Positions 44,101-56,712 of a stretch of 64,000 bases of DNA are shown one piece after another. The stretch spans positions 20,606,676-20,670,675 of the forward strand of contig NC_135550.1 in the NCBI RefSeq assembly GCF_964340395.1, written 5' to 3'. The notes below the pieces were generated by a model. The model ran no database searches and had not been told where the DNA came from. It was given only the letters and a program-made list of their open reading frames with translations. The position numbers and the translations under genes were made by a program. Numbering within the stretch: position 1 is the first letter of the stretch; each line of letters begins with the position of its first letter. Source of the stretch: Glandiceps talaboti (lineage: Eukaryota; Hemichordata; Enteropneusta; Spengelidae).

Positions 44101-45336
44101 TCAACATTACTACATTGGTTTGTGACTTCATCACTGGCCCTTGTTTCCAATTAAAAAAATCTGCTTCTGGAGTTTTGCAACAGTAAAAAGAACAGTGTTT
44201 ATAGTGCAAGCTGTGTCAATGTTTTCTTAGTATGGTATGTATTCAAACAAAGCCATGTTACTGTAATGCCACTGTCAAAAAAACTAGTCTGCCGAAAATC
44301 TGGTGTGTAAATAAGTCAATTTATGATATGCTGCTTCCATTCTCTCAGTGTTACTCTACTTCTCTTGATTTGTCACAAAAAGGAAAACAAAAAACCCTAT
44401 CCAGCTTAAATATGATATAACATTAATATTTACACAAAATTTAACCATGATGCCAATAACTTATGTAAATCAAGTTAAGAATCTCTCTTTTATTTTTGTT
44501 TTCAACTCTGGACACAAAATATTCCTAAACTGGGAATACAAGATGTCCACTTTAATATTGGCAATCTTTGACCATCACATCCAGTTGCTCTTTAGTCAAC
44601 CAGCAAATGTCCTTTTGTGCAGCTGACTTGACTTGATCAACCAGGTCATAGGTCATGTGAAGGTCAGGTCAGATTGTCTATAGATCTTGGACATGTAAAT
44701 TTTTCAGTCATTTTTATTTGTATTTGTATTTGTTCTTAGTTTTTTTTTTAGTTGATCACTTTTCTCCTGCAATATGCAAGTTTAAAACGATCAGATTTAG
44801 CACTGCTAAAACACCTGCAACAAATGTACTGTAGCTTTGAAGATAAAGTTTGGATGTAAGGCATCGCCACATCAATATGTAATATTGCTACAGCACCCGA
44901 AACAGATGTCTACCATAATAATTAGAAAGTAGTCCATTTTGAATGAATTGTTCAATAACTTTGTTTCACTGAAGTCCCAGGGAGGTGTACAATCTTTCCT
45001 CACGTCTGGATCCATTGTACTGAAACCTACCATCAAATAATCCATAAACTTTAAACTAAATAGTTTTAGGAGGACTCTCTAGGCAGTGAGAGCTTGACGA
45101 CGTCCTTCTACTGAGCTACACAATTTTATCAAACTCATTTTCAGTGAGTATCTATTATTTTTTTGTAAGTCTTTATAAAGTGGCTGATTGTGGATTTTTG
45201 TCATAAATATGAAATAACTTTGAATATTAAACTTTTTTTTGATTGTGGTATTAGATTGTTTCACGCTATACTGCTCAGTAAAAATTGACATACTAACAAA
45301 ATGGTGATAATCTCAGCTTCAGTCCTAGATGGGAAA

Positions 45337-46000
45337 CTAAGTTTCTTGAGTTATCTTCCTCACTATTTTCTTTTTGACCAGTGTAACAAGCATGTCTGAG
45401 TAATGGTCCAATAGTGTCAATGCTGATGATGTCTCCGTAGCAACATGATTGTTATTACTTGTAGTTTTTGTCAATGCTAGGGTAGTCTCTAGTTTGGTCA
45501 AATCTGTTGATGAGAATGCCTCCATTGTAGATTCCTTATTGGTCTGTTCAGTCTGCCATGGTTCAATACTGGATAGTGTTTCCTGCATTCTGTTGAAGGT
45601 TGTTGATAAGAGTGATAACATCTGTTGTTTCTCTTCCTCAGCTACACCTTGATTGAGAACCTACGGTAAAAAAAAAAAACAGGCAAAGGAACAGGCTTTG
45701 GTAAAAATGCCCTTCTCTGCAGTGTAAACTGATGAAACAATTCATCAACAGGGCAAGATGTACTTTGGGACAAAATATCATTGCAAAATGTTATTTGAAA
45801 TTTTTTTTCTTAACTTTTCTTAGACTTAACCTCATCAAGTATAAGTTACTGAGAATCACACAGTCATGAAGTCATGTACTCAACAAAACCATGCAATTTA
45901 CATACACTTACCTGTGAATGCATGTCTACAGCTTTGGAGAAGGCTGTCTGCAATTCTTCTGCTGTTTTACAACATTCATCCATTGTCAGTGAAGATGCAC
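45337..46000 (-). CDS. MAPKBP1: MAPKBP1/WDR62 C-terminal helical exons and stop
   Basis: Exon 46000-45912 ([20 protein letters not shown]) and final exon 45660-45337, 107 residues ending [12 protein letters not shown] and TAG. The pattern (Cys-containing helix, [19 protein letters not shown], then [19 protein letters not shown]) matches the end of vertebrate MAPKBP1, where a helix-loop-helix region supports dimerisation. Confidence 0.88.
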
Positions 46001-49000
46001 CTGTCAACAATATAGAGAAAATCAGTTATTTCATTCTGTCCTCTAAGTCTAGGACAATGCAGAATACATGTGCATGTATGTTAGGGTTAATAGTGAACAA
46101 AATCTATCATTGTACCATCAACTTCAACTTCAACAGACCAAAAAAAAAAGAGATTTTTATATGTAAGATATTAAAATGTCCATGCAGATTTGAAGCAAAT
46201 TTTTACTCAGGGCAGATGTGAAGCCGTCAGAAGGGTCTAACTTATTGGAAAGCATACATAACTATACTCTACTACAGTAACTGTTATCATTAACACCATA
46301 CATGTACAACAGATATAATTTTTTGACTGTTTCCTAACCAATCATACTGAACCTTGTGAAGCGCTTCACATAATTCCCAATACCCAAAGTCATTATGTAC
46401 CAGGTTCACGATGCATGCATTGTTGAAATCTGAAGTTAGTAGAAAGTCGTACCTTGTTCTGCAGCTGAAGATTCTTCTGACAGCTGACTATCAGCAGTAC
46501 TAATATCAGGCTCTACGGCCACACTCTCTGTTATAGTCTCCTCATCTGACACATTATCTTGTCTTTCTAACTCCCTCTCCATTACTAATGTAACATCTGA
46601 TATCTCAGACTCCACCTCATCTTCCTTTTCAACTGGCGAAAGATCTGAATCCTCAATCTCTTCTTTTGTTATGACTTTCTCCTCTCTTGTTAAAAGGAGT
46701 TCTCCCCCACTAAAGGTGCTTCTCCTCTCCCAATTCCTCACTTCTTCTTTCTCTGCTTCACCAGAGTAGAAGTCTCTGTCTTCTCTGTCCTCTTTGAATG
46801 CTGTAGTACTAGGTGGGTCCTGTTTCCTTTCATTTCTCTCCCTTATATTGTCTTTACTATTCATAAGTTCTGACTGACTGTTCTCTTTTTCATCAACTTT
46901 CTTTTCCTCCTCATCAATACTTGGTTGAAGTTTGATGCCTTTCTTCATACTCTCTTCATTACGTCTATCCTCTACAAACTTACTTACAGTGGTGGGATCA
47001 TTGATTGTCTGACTACGTCTGTCGGCTTCTTTTTTCGGTGTATTTGGTTGAAATCTTCTAGCTTTGCTATAAGTTCTTTGCCTTGGATCAGACATAGACC
47101 TTCTACTGGCAGTTTTAGTTTTAGTGATTGCAGCTGCTTGTGGTGGGGGCATGGCAAGCCTGTCTTCTGCTTCTTTGGACAGTTTTGGAGGATCAACATC
47201 CTCATTTTCTGGTGAAGGTAAATCTAATGATGCATGCGACCTAACACGACCTCTACGAGGAGAACTGGTGGATTTTGTAGACGTTTCAATAAGTTGTGCT
47301 TTCTTTGCAAGAGAGCTTTCAGTCTGTGCATAAAGAGACTTCCTTGGTCTTGAGGTTGTGGTAGTGGTGGTTGTTATAACAAGAACAGCTTCACTAGAAG
47401 TGTTTGCAGTATAATTAGAAGATTTACCGGTGGGTAACGCTGGTAGATGTCTTTCAGTTCTTGCTCTCCTTGCAGAACGACTTCTGGTCGTGGTAATCCT
47501 CTCTAAACCTTCCTGACTTCTTGCCCTTGATCGAATAGTCCCAGTATGGACAGGAGAATTATTCTCACTTTTGCTTTCAAAATATTTCCCTGAAAAATAG
47601 GCAATTTTTACATGAACATGAAAATTATTCTCAAAACTGTCATGTCAACACATGTGGATAACAAAATATGATTTACAACCTATAACAACAAAGTAAAGCA
47701 TTTCCACTGTGTGCCACACTGTTCCTATCAGGTGTGAAATAATAACCAGTTCAATCATTTTATCATATAAGCCTAGTATGTGGCCTTTCCAATGTAGTCA
47801 ATTGGTAAACATTATTACCAGCTGATGGAAGAGTCAACTGATTACATGGTGTCAAAGCCTTGATCATATTTTATAATTTAGCTCTAAAGTGTTTACATTT
47901 TAGAAAAACCACATACTGGGCTCATAATTACAGCAATCTATAATTGAAACTTATTGTACACTCTGTATGAATGCTAGAAATGATTGGTGGGTACTAGTGT
48001 GAAATACACCATATTCCACATATCAGAAAAAACAAAAGAATATATAGTTCCGCCACTAGGAGTGATGTTTATAAGAAGCATTTGATGTGAGTGGTGAGAA
48101 CTATGAACTATGCTATAGCTTCCTAACCCAATGTTTGACAACAGAAGTTCACCATTCTCACCAGTCCAAAAACTTCTGTTAACCTCATATCAGACACACG
48201 ATTTTTAGGAACTGATGAAATTGCAATATTTTGTTGACTACTGTACAACCATATGATTTCAGCCTTTATTCTTCCTCATTTGGGTCGACTTCTTATAACA
48301 CTTCTTTTGAAAATGACTACAAGGTGGGTAACTGGAATATGGTGTATTGCTTTACTAAGTTGTTATGGGTCACACACGGCACAGCTGTGGTAACTATTAT
48401 CAATGTATTGCTGGTCCTTCACCTGTTACACTAAGTAACAGTTTCAATTTATTAATTTCTAACTTACATGAGTAGTACTCATTTACAAGGCACTTTGCCC
48501 ATGTTTGGCATAAAAGGACTTCATACAGATGTTTGGTTTGACAAATGATTGATGACAACATTACTGACTGATACTACAACAACCACAAGAAATGTGTTGT
48601 TTGATGATTATACATGTTTTAAGAGTCAATTGTCTCGATGAAATGCACTGAAAACAATCTGACATAACATCAACTGGAAAGAATCAACAAACACTGTGCA
48701 CTGTGACGAATGGCTAAGACCTACTTGCATTCATTGCTAAAACTGATTAAACTTGGAACAAATTTCATGAGCCATAAATCATTTGTTTTGAGTTCAGTGT
48801 TCTGGAAAGATTCGTTTGCACTCATCCATCAGGGTTTATCAGTTAGTCTTTGAACTGACAGTATGACAGTTTTTGTTGATTTTCATTACTGAACTGTACT
48901 TAAACATGCTTAATCATCAAATAGTGACATCTTTCATGTAATCATTGCAGTATGTCCATCTTTATGACACTTCACTGCTGCACACATTGCAAATTCTCAT

Positions 49001-52000
49001 TGTCTTGAAATGTCAAGATGTTCCTGTGAGGAAAATGTTATTTTGAACCTTTTAAGCCACTGATTATTCTAAAAAGACCAACAAATAGTAGACTTAAAAG
49101 GATAAAACAAACTGTATCTTGAACAGTACTGCTGAGGGTAAAGTTGATTCCAGATTCAAATACAGATCTCAGAAATTCAAAAGATCCTTGACCAAAATAA
49201 TTGACAACACGAAGAACTGCAAAACTTTCACTTCAGCTTTAGACTGACTACTACACTTCACAAGGACAATACATAGCGTTTGCTCTGTTCACACAGCATC
49301 ATCAGGTCAGTGTGTCACCAGACAGAAATATACAGACATATATGTGTAATGTTACATTTCAGGACTGACTTCAAATTCTATGCTTCTTTGTAATTGTCTA
49401 AGACAATCCTTGCAGGACTGGCTCTCAAATAGACATTAATCTGAAATAGACCACATCTGAATCTGGTGCCAACTTTACGCTCATTCATATATAAATCACC
49501 AAAGTGTGTGCATTTTATCAAAAAGGAAATTAGACATGTCTATTCTTCATTATCTTCTATAAAACTTCACAAGAACACGTCCAGTCCAGCACCTTGAAAT
49601 AAATTGTACTATCAAAACTTGAATGTAAATGATATCACTTCTGATTCAATGGAAGTAGTTATCACCTTCTATAGCAATGACTTTTATTTTCGTTTTAGAC
49701 TGATCTTTTCTGATAGCATGACAAATTCAAATCTTTGAGGCTATCTGACATGCCTGTTGGATTTGATGAGAGAAATTTCACTTGGTGTGTTACCAAAACA
49801 GGTTACAGACAAGCATTATTTGCTTAAAAACAAACAGCATTCAAAGGCATTAAGAGTGGCTATTATTTTTATTGATATGAGATTTCAGATGGCAAAAAGG
49901 CAAAGTCTGTAACTTGACGTTCTTTGGTGGTTACATTTGAAACATTTGTTTATGTTATTTCACCAACTATATTGAGTTGTGTCAAGGATAGTCTGTAAGG
50001 TACGCCATGATGGGGCGCCCTCAAACATCAGGCAACCCCTAGGAGGCCGGTGAGGGCGAAACGTCACGACGTATCTTACAGTCTATGTCAAGGATTGAAG
50101 GAACTAGTAGACTTTTAACCAGAAATTGGTACATGATGTACATTGATTGTCAATCTGACATTAACAATTTGAAAGAACTCCATTGCCTCTATTTCTAGGC
50201 CACTTTGTGCATACTACAAATGTATGACTGTAGTAAGAAATGGTTCACAGTTACAGACTATGCCACTTTCAGTGTAATCACATGGCTGACTTAGATGGTA
50301 TTAGATACCACACGTGTTACGCTGTAAGAGAAATGGCTTTATCAGTAATTTAGTGACAAGAAAAAGATGAAGACCTTCAAGAAAAGACATTAAAGTAGTA
50401 CTAGTAAGTAGATGCAAAATAATCAACAGATATTACAAATAAAGCATAACAGAATATACTACATAATGACACATGGATAAAAGAACTTTTGACTTATTTC
50501 TAGAAGGATGGTAAAAATGATGTGTGATTTAATGTACAAACTTTATGGAGAGTTTATATTTTGAGTTGAAAGTGAGGCTACTGTCATCATTCGTTAGATT
50601 TACATGTCAAGTGCATCTTCAAAATAGAAGAGGTAGGAATAGTATGGTATTTTTACACACAAAAACCACAAACTAATTTCTTTTTAAAGAAAGATATCAC
50701 TGCCAAAATGTTGGGAAATAAAGAAACTGAGGTTTATCTACATTTCAGTCAATCTAAGTTGTAATTTACCCAGGAAAACAAGAATATAGTGAACATCATT
50801 ACAAAACGTAACTTTTGGAAAGGTTTGGTAAAAACTGACAATTTAAGAAAAGTCTACTGAAAATTTGAAGGTATAATGTTTTTATGACAACCAACTTCAT
50901 TCCTTCTTGTATCTCTCGTTGATACTTTTTATGGATTCAATACCATTAGAATTTATCTGCCCCATGTTCAAGTCAAAATATAAGACACAATGACATGCAC
51001 TCATATAATATTCATAATATAAGAACTGTGCAAAATTTTCAATATCACCCACTTAATCATGATTTGATTCCTGTGAATTTGTCACATTACATCATCCAGT
51101 GTCATATAGAGAAATGAAAAGTGCTGGTATCATTAAAAAGTGGTTAGTAACTGGCATACAAGTCTAGACAGACACAGACACAGACACAGACACAGACACA
51201 GACACAGACACAGACACAGACACAGACACAGACAAACAACACAGACAAACAACACAGTATAAGTACACCACACACAATAAACCAAGCAAATTTCTCACAC
51301 CTTACAATCTCAAACAACAGATTTACCTTTCCTTGTTGGTGTTAATTCAGAGGTAGAGGCAGTTTTTCTGAGGGGAAACGATCCAGTATCAGAAAGCAAC
51401 CTGTGCCTGCGAGGCTTTGGTGATTTACTTTTTTCCTTAACTACGATATTTTCTTTATTTGCAATGTGCTTTGGCGGTGAAGCTTGCTTAGCGTCAGTGT
51501 TTTTACCCATTGCTGTACCTGTCCCATCAGATCCACTAGACATGCTGTCATTTTTTTCCAGTGTTACACATTCGGTTTTAACCATGCTTATGGTTTTGGT
51601 GGGTGATGGAAGAGTTCTTGGAATTCTTGCTTTAGGCTGTCCATTTTCACTTGATGCATCGCTAGACTGGGACGATAGTGATGATGAGGACTGTTGTTTA
51701 GTGACAGTCTCTCTCATTTTTGGGGCGTCTCCTATCGCAAACGTAGCTTTATTGCCAGTACCTTGTTCATTTCCATTCAGTACACCATCAGAGCTTGCAC
51801 TCTTTAGATCTTTTTCTGCGAGCTGTTCATGCTTTGTAGAAACAGCTGGTTCTTGGATCCTAACAGTTTTGCCTTCGTTTGGTTTTGTTTCCTCATTACT
51901 ATCATTGTCATCTTTGGCAGTTTCTATTACGATGTTTGGTTTTTCAATGATAGATGACTTCCTTCTTACATCTTTATAACCCAACTGCAAGAATAAAAGT

Positions 52001-55000
52001 ATATGCAATGTGCTGTCTTGGTATTGTGGAAGAAATTTACAAACACAGTACATCTATCAATGTAGGTTTCCATACTTTATGAGTAGGTGTGACTCTCCTG
52101 ATACACAGTTACTTTTATATTTGACTTGTACAAGTATGTCTTACATTGTGACACAATGTGTTTCCTTTGAGTAATTTACCCGGTGGAAAGTGACCCATTG
52201 TATTTGGTGCAAATATTGTTTCAAGTATCAAATGAGCAATTTTTAGCTCCAAAATACACACATTCACATACAGTAGTTGCAACAAAGTAGGAGAGAAGGG
52301 CATACAATACATATCATGAGTAAAAATCTTAATCATGGAAATTTCATTGTGAAAAACTCTTCAAAATGATATGGAAATAGAGTAAAGTAACAAACTAAAA
52401 TGAATTACAGTATAATTTTGCTTTTTGAACTGACAAAATTCCAAAATATTCATATTTATGACTATAATAGTATCATCACTCATTCCTTTTTTTCACCATA
52501 AATCACATAATTTTTGCCTTTTACCTCTTCCAGTCGTTTTCTTGTATCATCTACAGCTTTTGCCATCTCTTCCTGTCTCTTCTTTAAGGTCTGAGAACAA
52601 GACAAAGAAAACAGTCAGCCAAAAATTCTCTGGTTCACTAAAAATCATAGACAATACACAAATGTGTGGTCTATCACTAAATATCTATATTAAGTTTTTT
52701 TTAACATTTTCATTCCATCAAAATGTTATTCAGCTATCTACGTGATTAAACATTGGTTGATTTTTATAAAATACATATAAATGTACACTGAGATTGCGAT
52801 GACATGCTTTAAGAACAAGAGATTTAGTTGTGAATGAACACTGAATTTTCAAATATATGTTGAAATACATGGTTTGTAAATTGTAAGCACAGTCAAACAA
52901 TGCTTCCTCACTCATGACACAACATGTATGGATAGATTTGACATGACTTACACCCTCCAACACATCCTCTGGTCTAATAATGCCTCCTCCTCCTCCTCCT
53001 GCGTTACTCAATGCAAGGTTCCTGAAAAGCATATAGTGAGAAACAATATTAGATATCACAGTACCATACCATGGTCAAGTATAGCTCTGGTAGTGCAGTC
53101 TAGATCATACTTTCTAGTGGAACTTCAGTATCATACCAGGTAGTAAGATTGCTGGTCTAAAATGATTTTCAAAAAGAATGCAAAACAGTACAGAAGGTCC
53201 TACTGGTTATGAGGGAAACACACCACTCAGGTATTATCACTTTCAGTATTTCCAATACAGTGGGACCGAGGATGGTGGACAGATTTATGTTTAAAGCATC
53301 AGATGACTTCCAGGCACCTATGACCGACCCCTCACGTGTCTGTAAGGTCAAGTTTTCTGAATAACGAGCTAATCTGTTGACAAAAACTGAAGTAAGTAGT
53401 TGAACATTTCAGGTAACATTTTTCAAGTTCGTGTTTGTGTTTGGATCAAATGCTTGACTATCGTATGACCAACACACACATGAATCTAATAGCCAGATAA
53501 AAGGCCCTATATGATAGCATACATAGCCAGTGGCAACCGTACACTTTGCATAGTCAATATTTTCAGGGCCTTACCTTAGATGATTTTGTTGTGACCTTGT
53601 TAGGAACCTTGTTGAAATACTGAGCCGACCACTCTGTATTTGTTGCATATATTCTTTACCCGCAACTTCTAAAGTATCAAGATTATTATCAAATTTCTCT
53701 TGTCCTGGTGCCTCTGAAAGACTTTCATAATTATGTTTTAGGAACTCGGTCTCTTTTTTATCATCCTCATCATCATCTGCTGCACCATCCTTTGCCTGTT
53801 CTTCTGTTGGAGTGTCTACCATTTCTTCATCATCTTCTTCCGAGTTGTCGTGGCTTGGAGATTCAGTGCCTGAAATAAATGCGTTTAATACTGTGTTACG
53901 ATGTGTTGTATTTTGTTGTGTTGCGTTGTGTTATTATGTGTTGGGTTGGGTTGGGTTGTGTGTATTGTGTTGTGTTGTGTTACTATGTGTTGGGTTGTGT
54001 TGTGTTGCATTGCATTGTGTTACTATGTGTTGTGTTGTGTTGGGTTGTGTTGTATTGTGTTGCGTTGTGTTACTATGTGTTGGGTTGGGTTGGGTTGGGT
54101 TGGGTTGGGTAGTGTTGTGTTGTGTTGCATTGCGTTGTGTTACTATTTGTTGGGTTGTGTTGCATTACGTTGTGTTACTATGGGTTGTGTTGTGTTGTGT
54201 TGTGTTGTGTTGTGTTGTGTTGTGTTGTGTTGTATTGTATTGTGTAGTGTTGTGTTGTGTTGTGTTGTGTTGCATTGTGTTGTGTTGTGTTGTGTTCCTA
54301 GGATTGTTTTGTCAAAGTTTGATGGAAGTATTTTCACAGCATATAAAAAGTTTATAAACTCAATTTGTGTCACGGTAATGCCCCTCCCTGCTGCTACAAT
54401 TTTATGCTATATTTCATTTATTTTGCCCATTGAAAATAGATTCAAATCTTTTGACTGGAACACAGTTCAATTACATCACTGATGAGTAATGTGCACACTA
54501 GTTTGAGGTCCATCATGTAAAAAGTACTGAATTAGGTACAGACCTGCTCACTTTGATTTGTCAATAAATTGAATTTTGCTAGTGGGCACTACATGATCAG
54601 ATATGTTTTACTAAGAACAAGAACAAGTCACAATAATCAAAAATATTTTAAGCTAAGGAAGACGGGAAACTTTGCTGATTGTTCAACTTGTTCTCAATTA
54701 TACCTTTACTTCCTGGTGGCAAATTATCAATACTCCACATTCTTTTCCCTTTGCCATCACTAAAAGAAGCCAATTTATTGACCAGTACTCATTCTTGGGG
54801 TTTATGAAAAGTAACTGTAAGATCTTGAAATCAAATGTTGACTTATTACAGGCTCTTCTTACATCTATGACTGCACATTTTATATGGATGACAAGTGTAC
54901 TTTACTACAAAATACGTTATTTCTCACCTGTTTTGTCACTTTCTGTACTATCTATACTAAACTTCCTGTCTAGATTGGCTGATGCCGACATCTTCCTCCA

Positions 55001-56666
55001 TTTCTGTGCATACTTCTTCACAGTACTCATACTGTCATTGACACAGTACCTCGGACTACACAGTAAACACAAAACAAAGACTTCTAGATTATGAACCAAA
55101 ATAGAATGTACATAGAGATGCAGAACTGCTTTTGTAGGTTTACAAATGGTGACACTATATATTCTGCTGCGGCAATACATGCATTGATGACCATAAAGTT
55201 AAACAACAAAACCTTTTTTTTTTCTCAGCAACAATTAATTGGTTAACTTTAAACTCAAGGCACAAGAACAGTAAGAAGTCTCAATGTCTATCTTGTGTTG
55301 TCTACTTACCTATCTGAATTTGCATCATCTTCTTCTGTGGTGGGTGGATATATAATCACTTCTTTGTCATCAGTGTCTTCATCTTTATCTTCAGATTCAT
55401 CTTCCATACTTTCCATCTTCATAAATTCTTCAGCTATTTCTCTGTCAGGTGTACTAGGACTGTCCAAACTATCACTTGGGACTAATACTTTACCCAAACC
55501 AAGATCTTTTGGTCGTTCAGCCAATGAAGAACTGATACTGCCCCTTGATCTTCTAACTGTGTCTTTTACATCCTACAATGCAGTAGAAAGGTTTAAGTTA
55601 GGTTTTGAAATCATCGGCAATGGTTAAATGTCTTTTTATAGTCTTTTATAAGTATGAACTATCGGAACAAACAAAAGAGCCAACCAACAGGATTCAAAAC
55701 AATATTCTATCATGTTTTGACAAAAAATTAGAGTGCTTCATTTTTTATTTCTTTCAATCTTATTTTGTCATACATTCATATCGATTAAAGTGGCCATATG
55801 GATGAGAATTTGGTATTTATTTTGGATTTTTATTTGATAAAACAACTTCACTATGTTTTTCTACTTGAAAAAATAATGCGAATGAACATATACCAAGTCC
55901 ATGATCATAACTCAATACATTGCAAAAAGATGCAGAAAGTGCAAAAAGTTTGTTATTGTACGTACAATAACAAACAATTTACACATTGTTTAATGTTTTG
56001 CCGTTTATTGAGATGTGAACATGGACTTGATATATGTTATTTCACATTGTTTTTTCAAGTAGAAAAACATAGTGAAGCAGTTTTATCATTTAAAAATCCA
56101 AAATAAATACCAAATTCTCATCCATATGGCCACTTTAATAAGATCACTTACATAGAAGTTTGACTATCTACTGTGAAAACAAAACCATCATATAGATCAT
56201 AACAGACGACATTTCATCAAAATCAAATCTCTACTCTACCTCTTCTGACGCTTCCTCCTCTTCCAGTTTCTGTAGTCGGACAGCAGCTGGCAAGAACTCA
56301 TCATCATCGTCTAAACTATCATACTCAACTTCATCTTCATCATCCAGGACTGTACTATCACCCTGAAGAGAGATGAAATAATGAAATAAGAAATACAACA
56401 ACATAAACAAGATTACTGACACTTTGGTATAATGAATTTAAAACACACTTTGCACAGTAACTGAATAATTACAATCAACGTTTTTCTACAAGTAATGAAT
56501 TTAAGATTTTTTTAAAGTTTACTCAAAAACATACATATTCAGTTCTAGCAGGCTCGTTCTAGACTCTGTATGATGAAATGAATAACAAAAGGATGATATC
56601 AATACACATGTACTGTACATGAAAATCATTAATTATGCTCTTTGCATAATCAACTTAAGGAAGTCA

Positions 56667-56712
<46 letters not shown>

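Larger units (their letters stand above)
37146..45336. other. Convergent 3' regions of BROX and MAPKBP1; intergenic
   Basis: No supported coding exon. AATAAA signals on the plus strand at 38714 and later could end BROX; TTTATT (minus-strand AATAAA) at 44489 and 44713 could end the MAPKBP1 transcript. The region also contains two copies of a composite dispersed repeat (38257-38510 and 39951-41000), a TCTG/TG tract, an AC tract and a hairpin at 39711-39810. From 43015 to 43140 two ~80-bp copies of a sequence ending in CTGGTATATGA lie side by side. Confidence 0.65.
47590..51326. other. MAPKBP1: 3.7-kb MAPKBP1 intron
   Basis: No additional exon is required: phases match across it (one base before, two after). 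It contains the second copy of the ~100-bp foldback element (49990-50084) and a hexamer array near its 5' end. Confidence 0.75.

Noticed and set aside
53812-54482. Cys/Val/Leu-rich frames over the pentanucleotide array
   Set aside because: Repeat translations opposite the MAPKBP1 gene.
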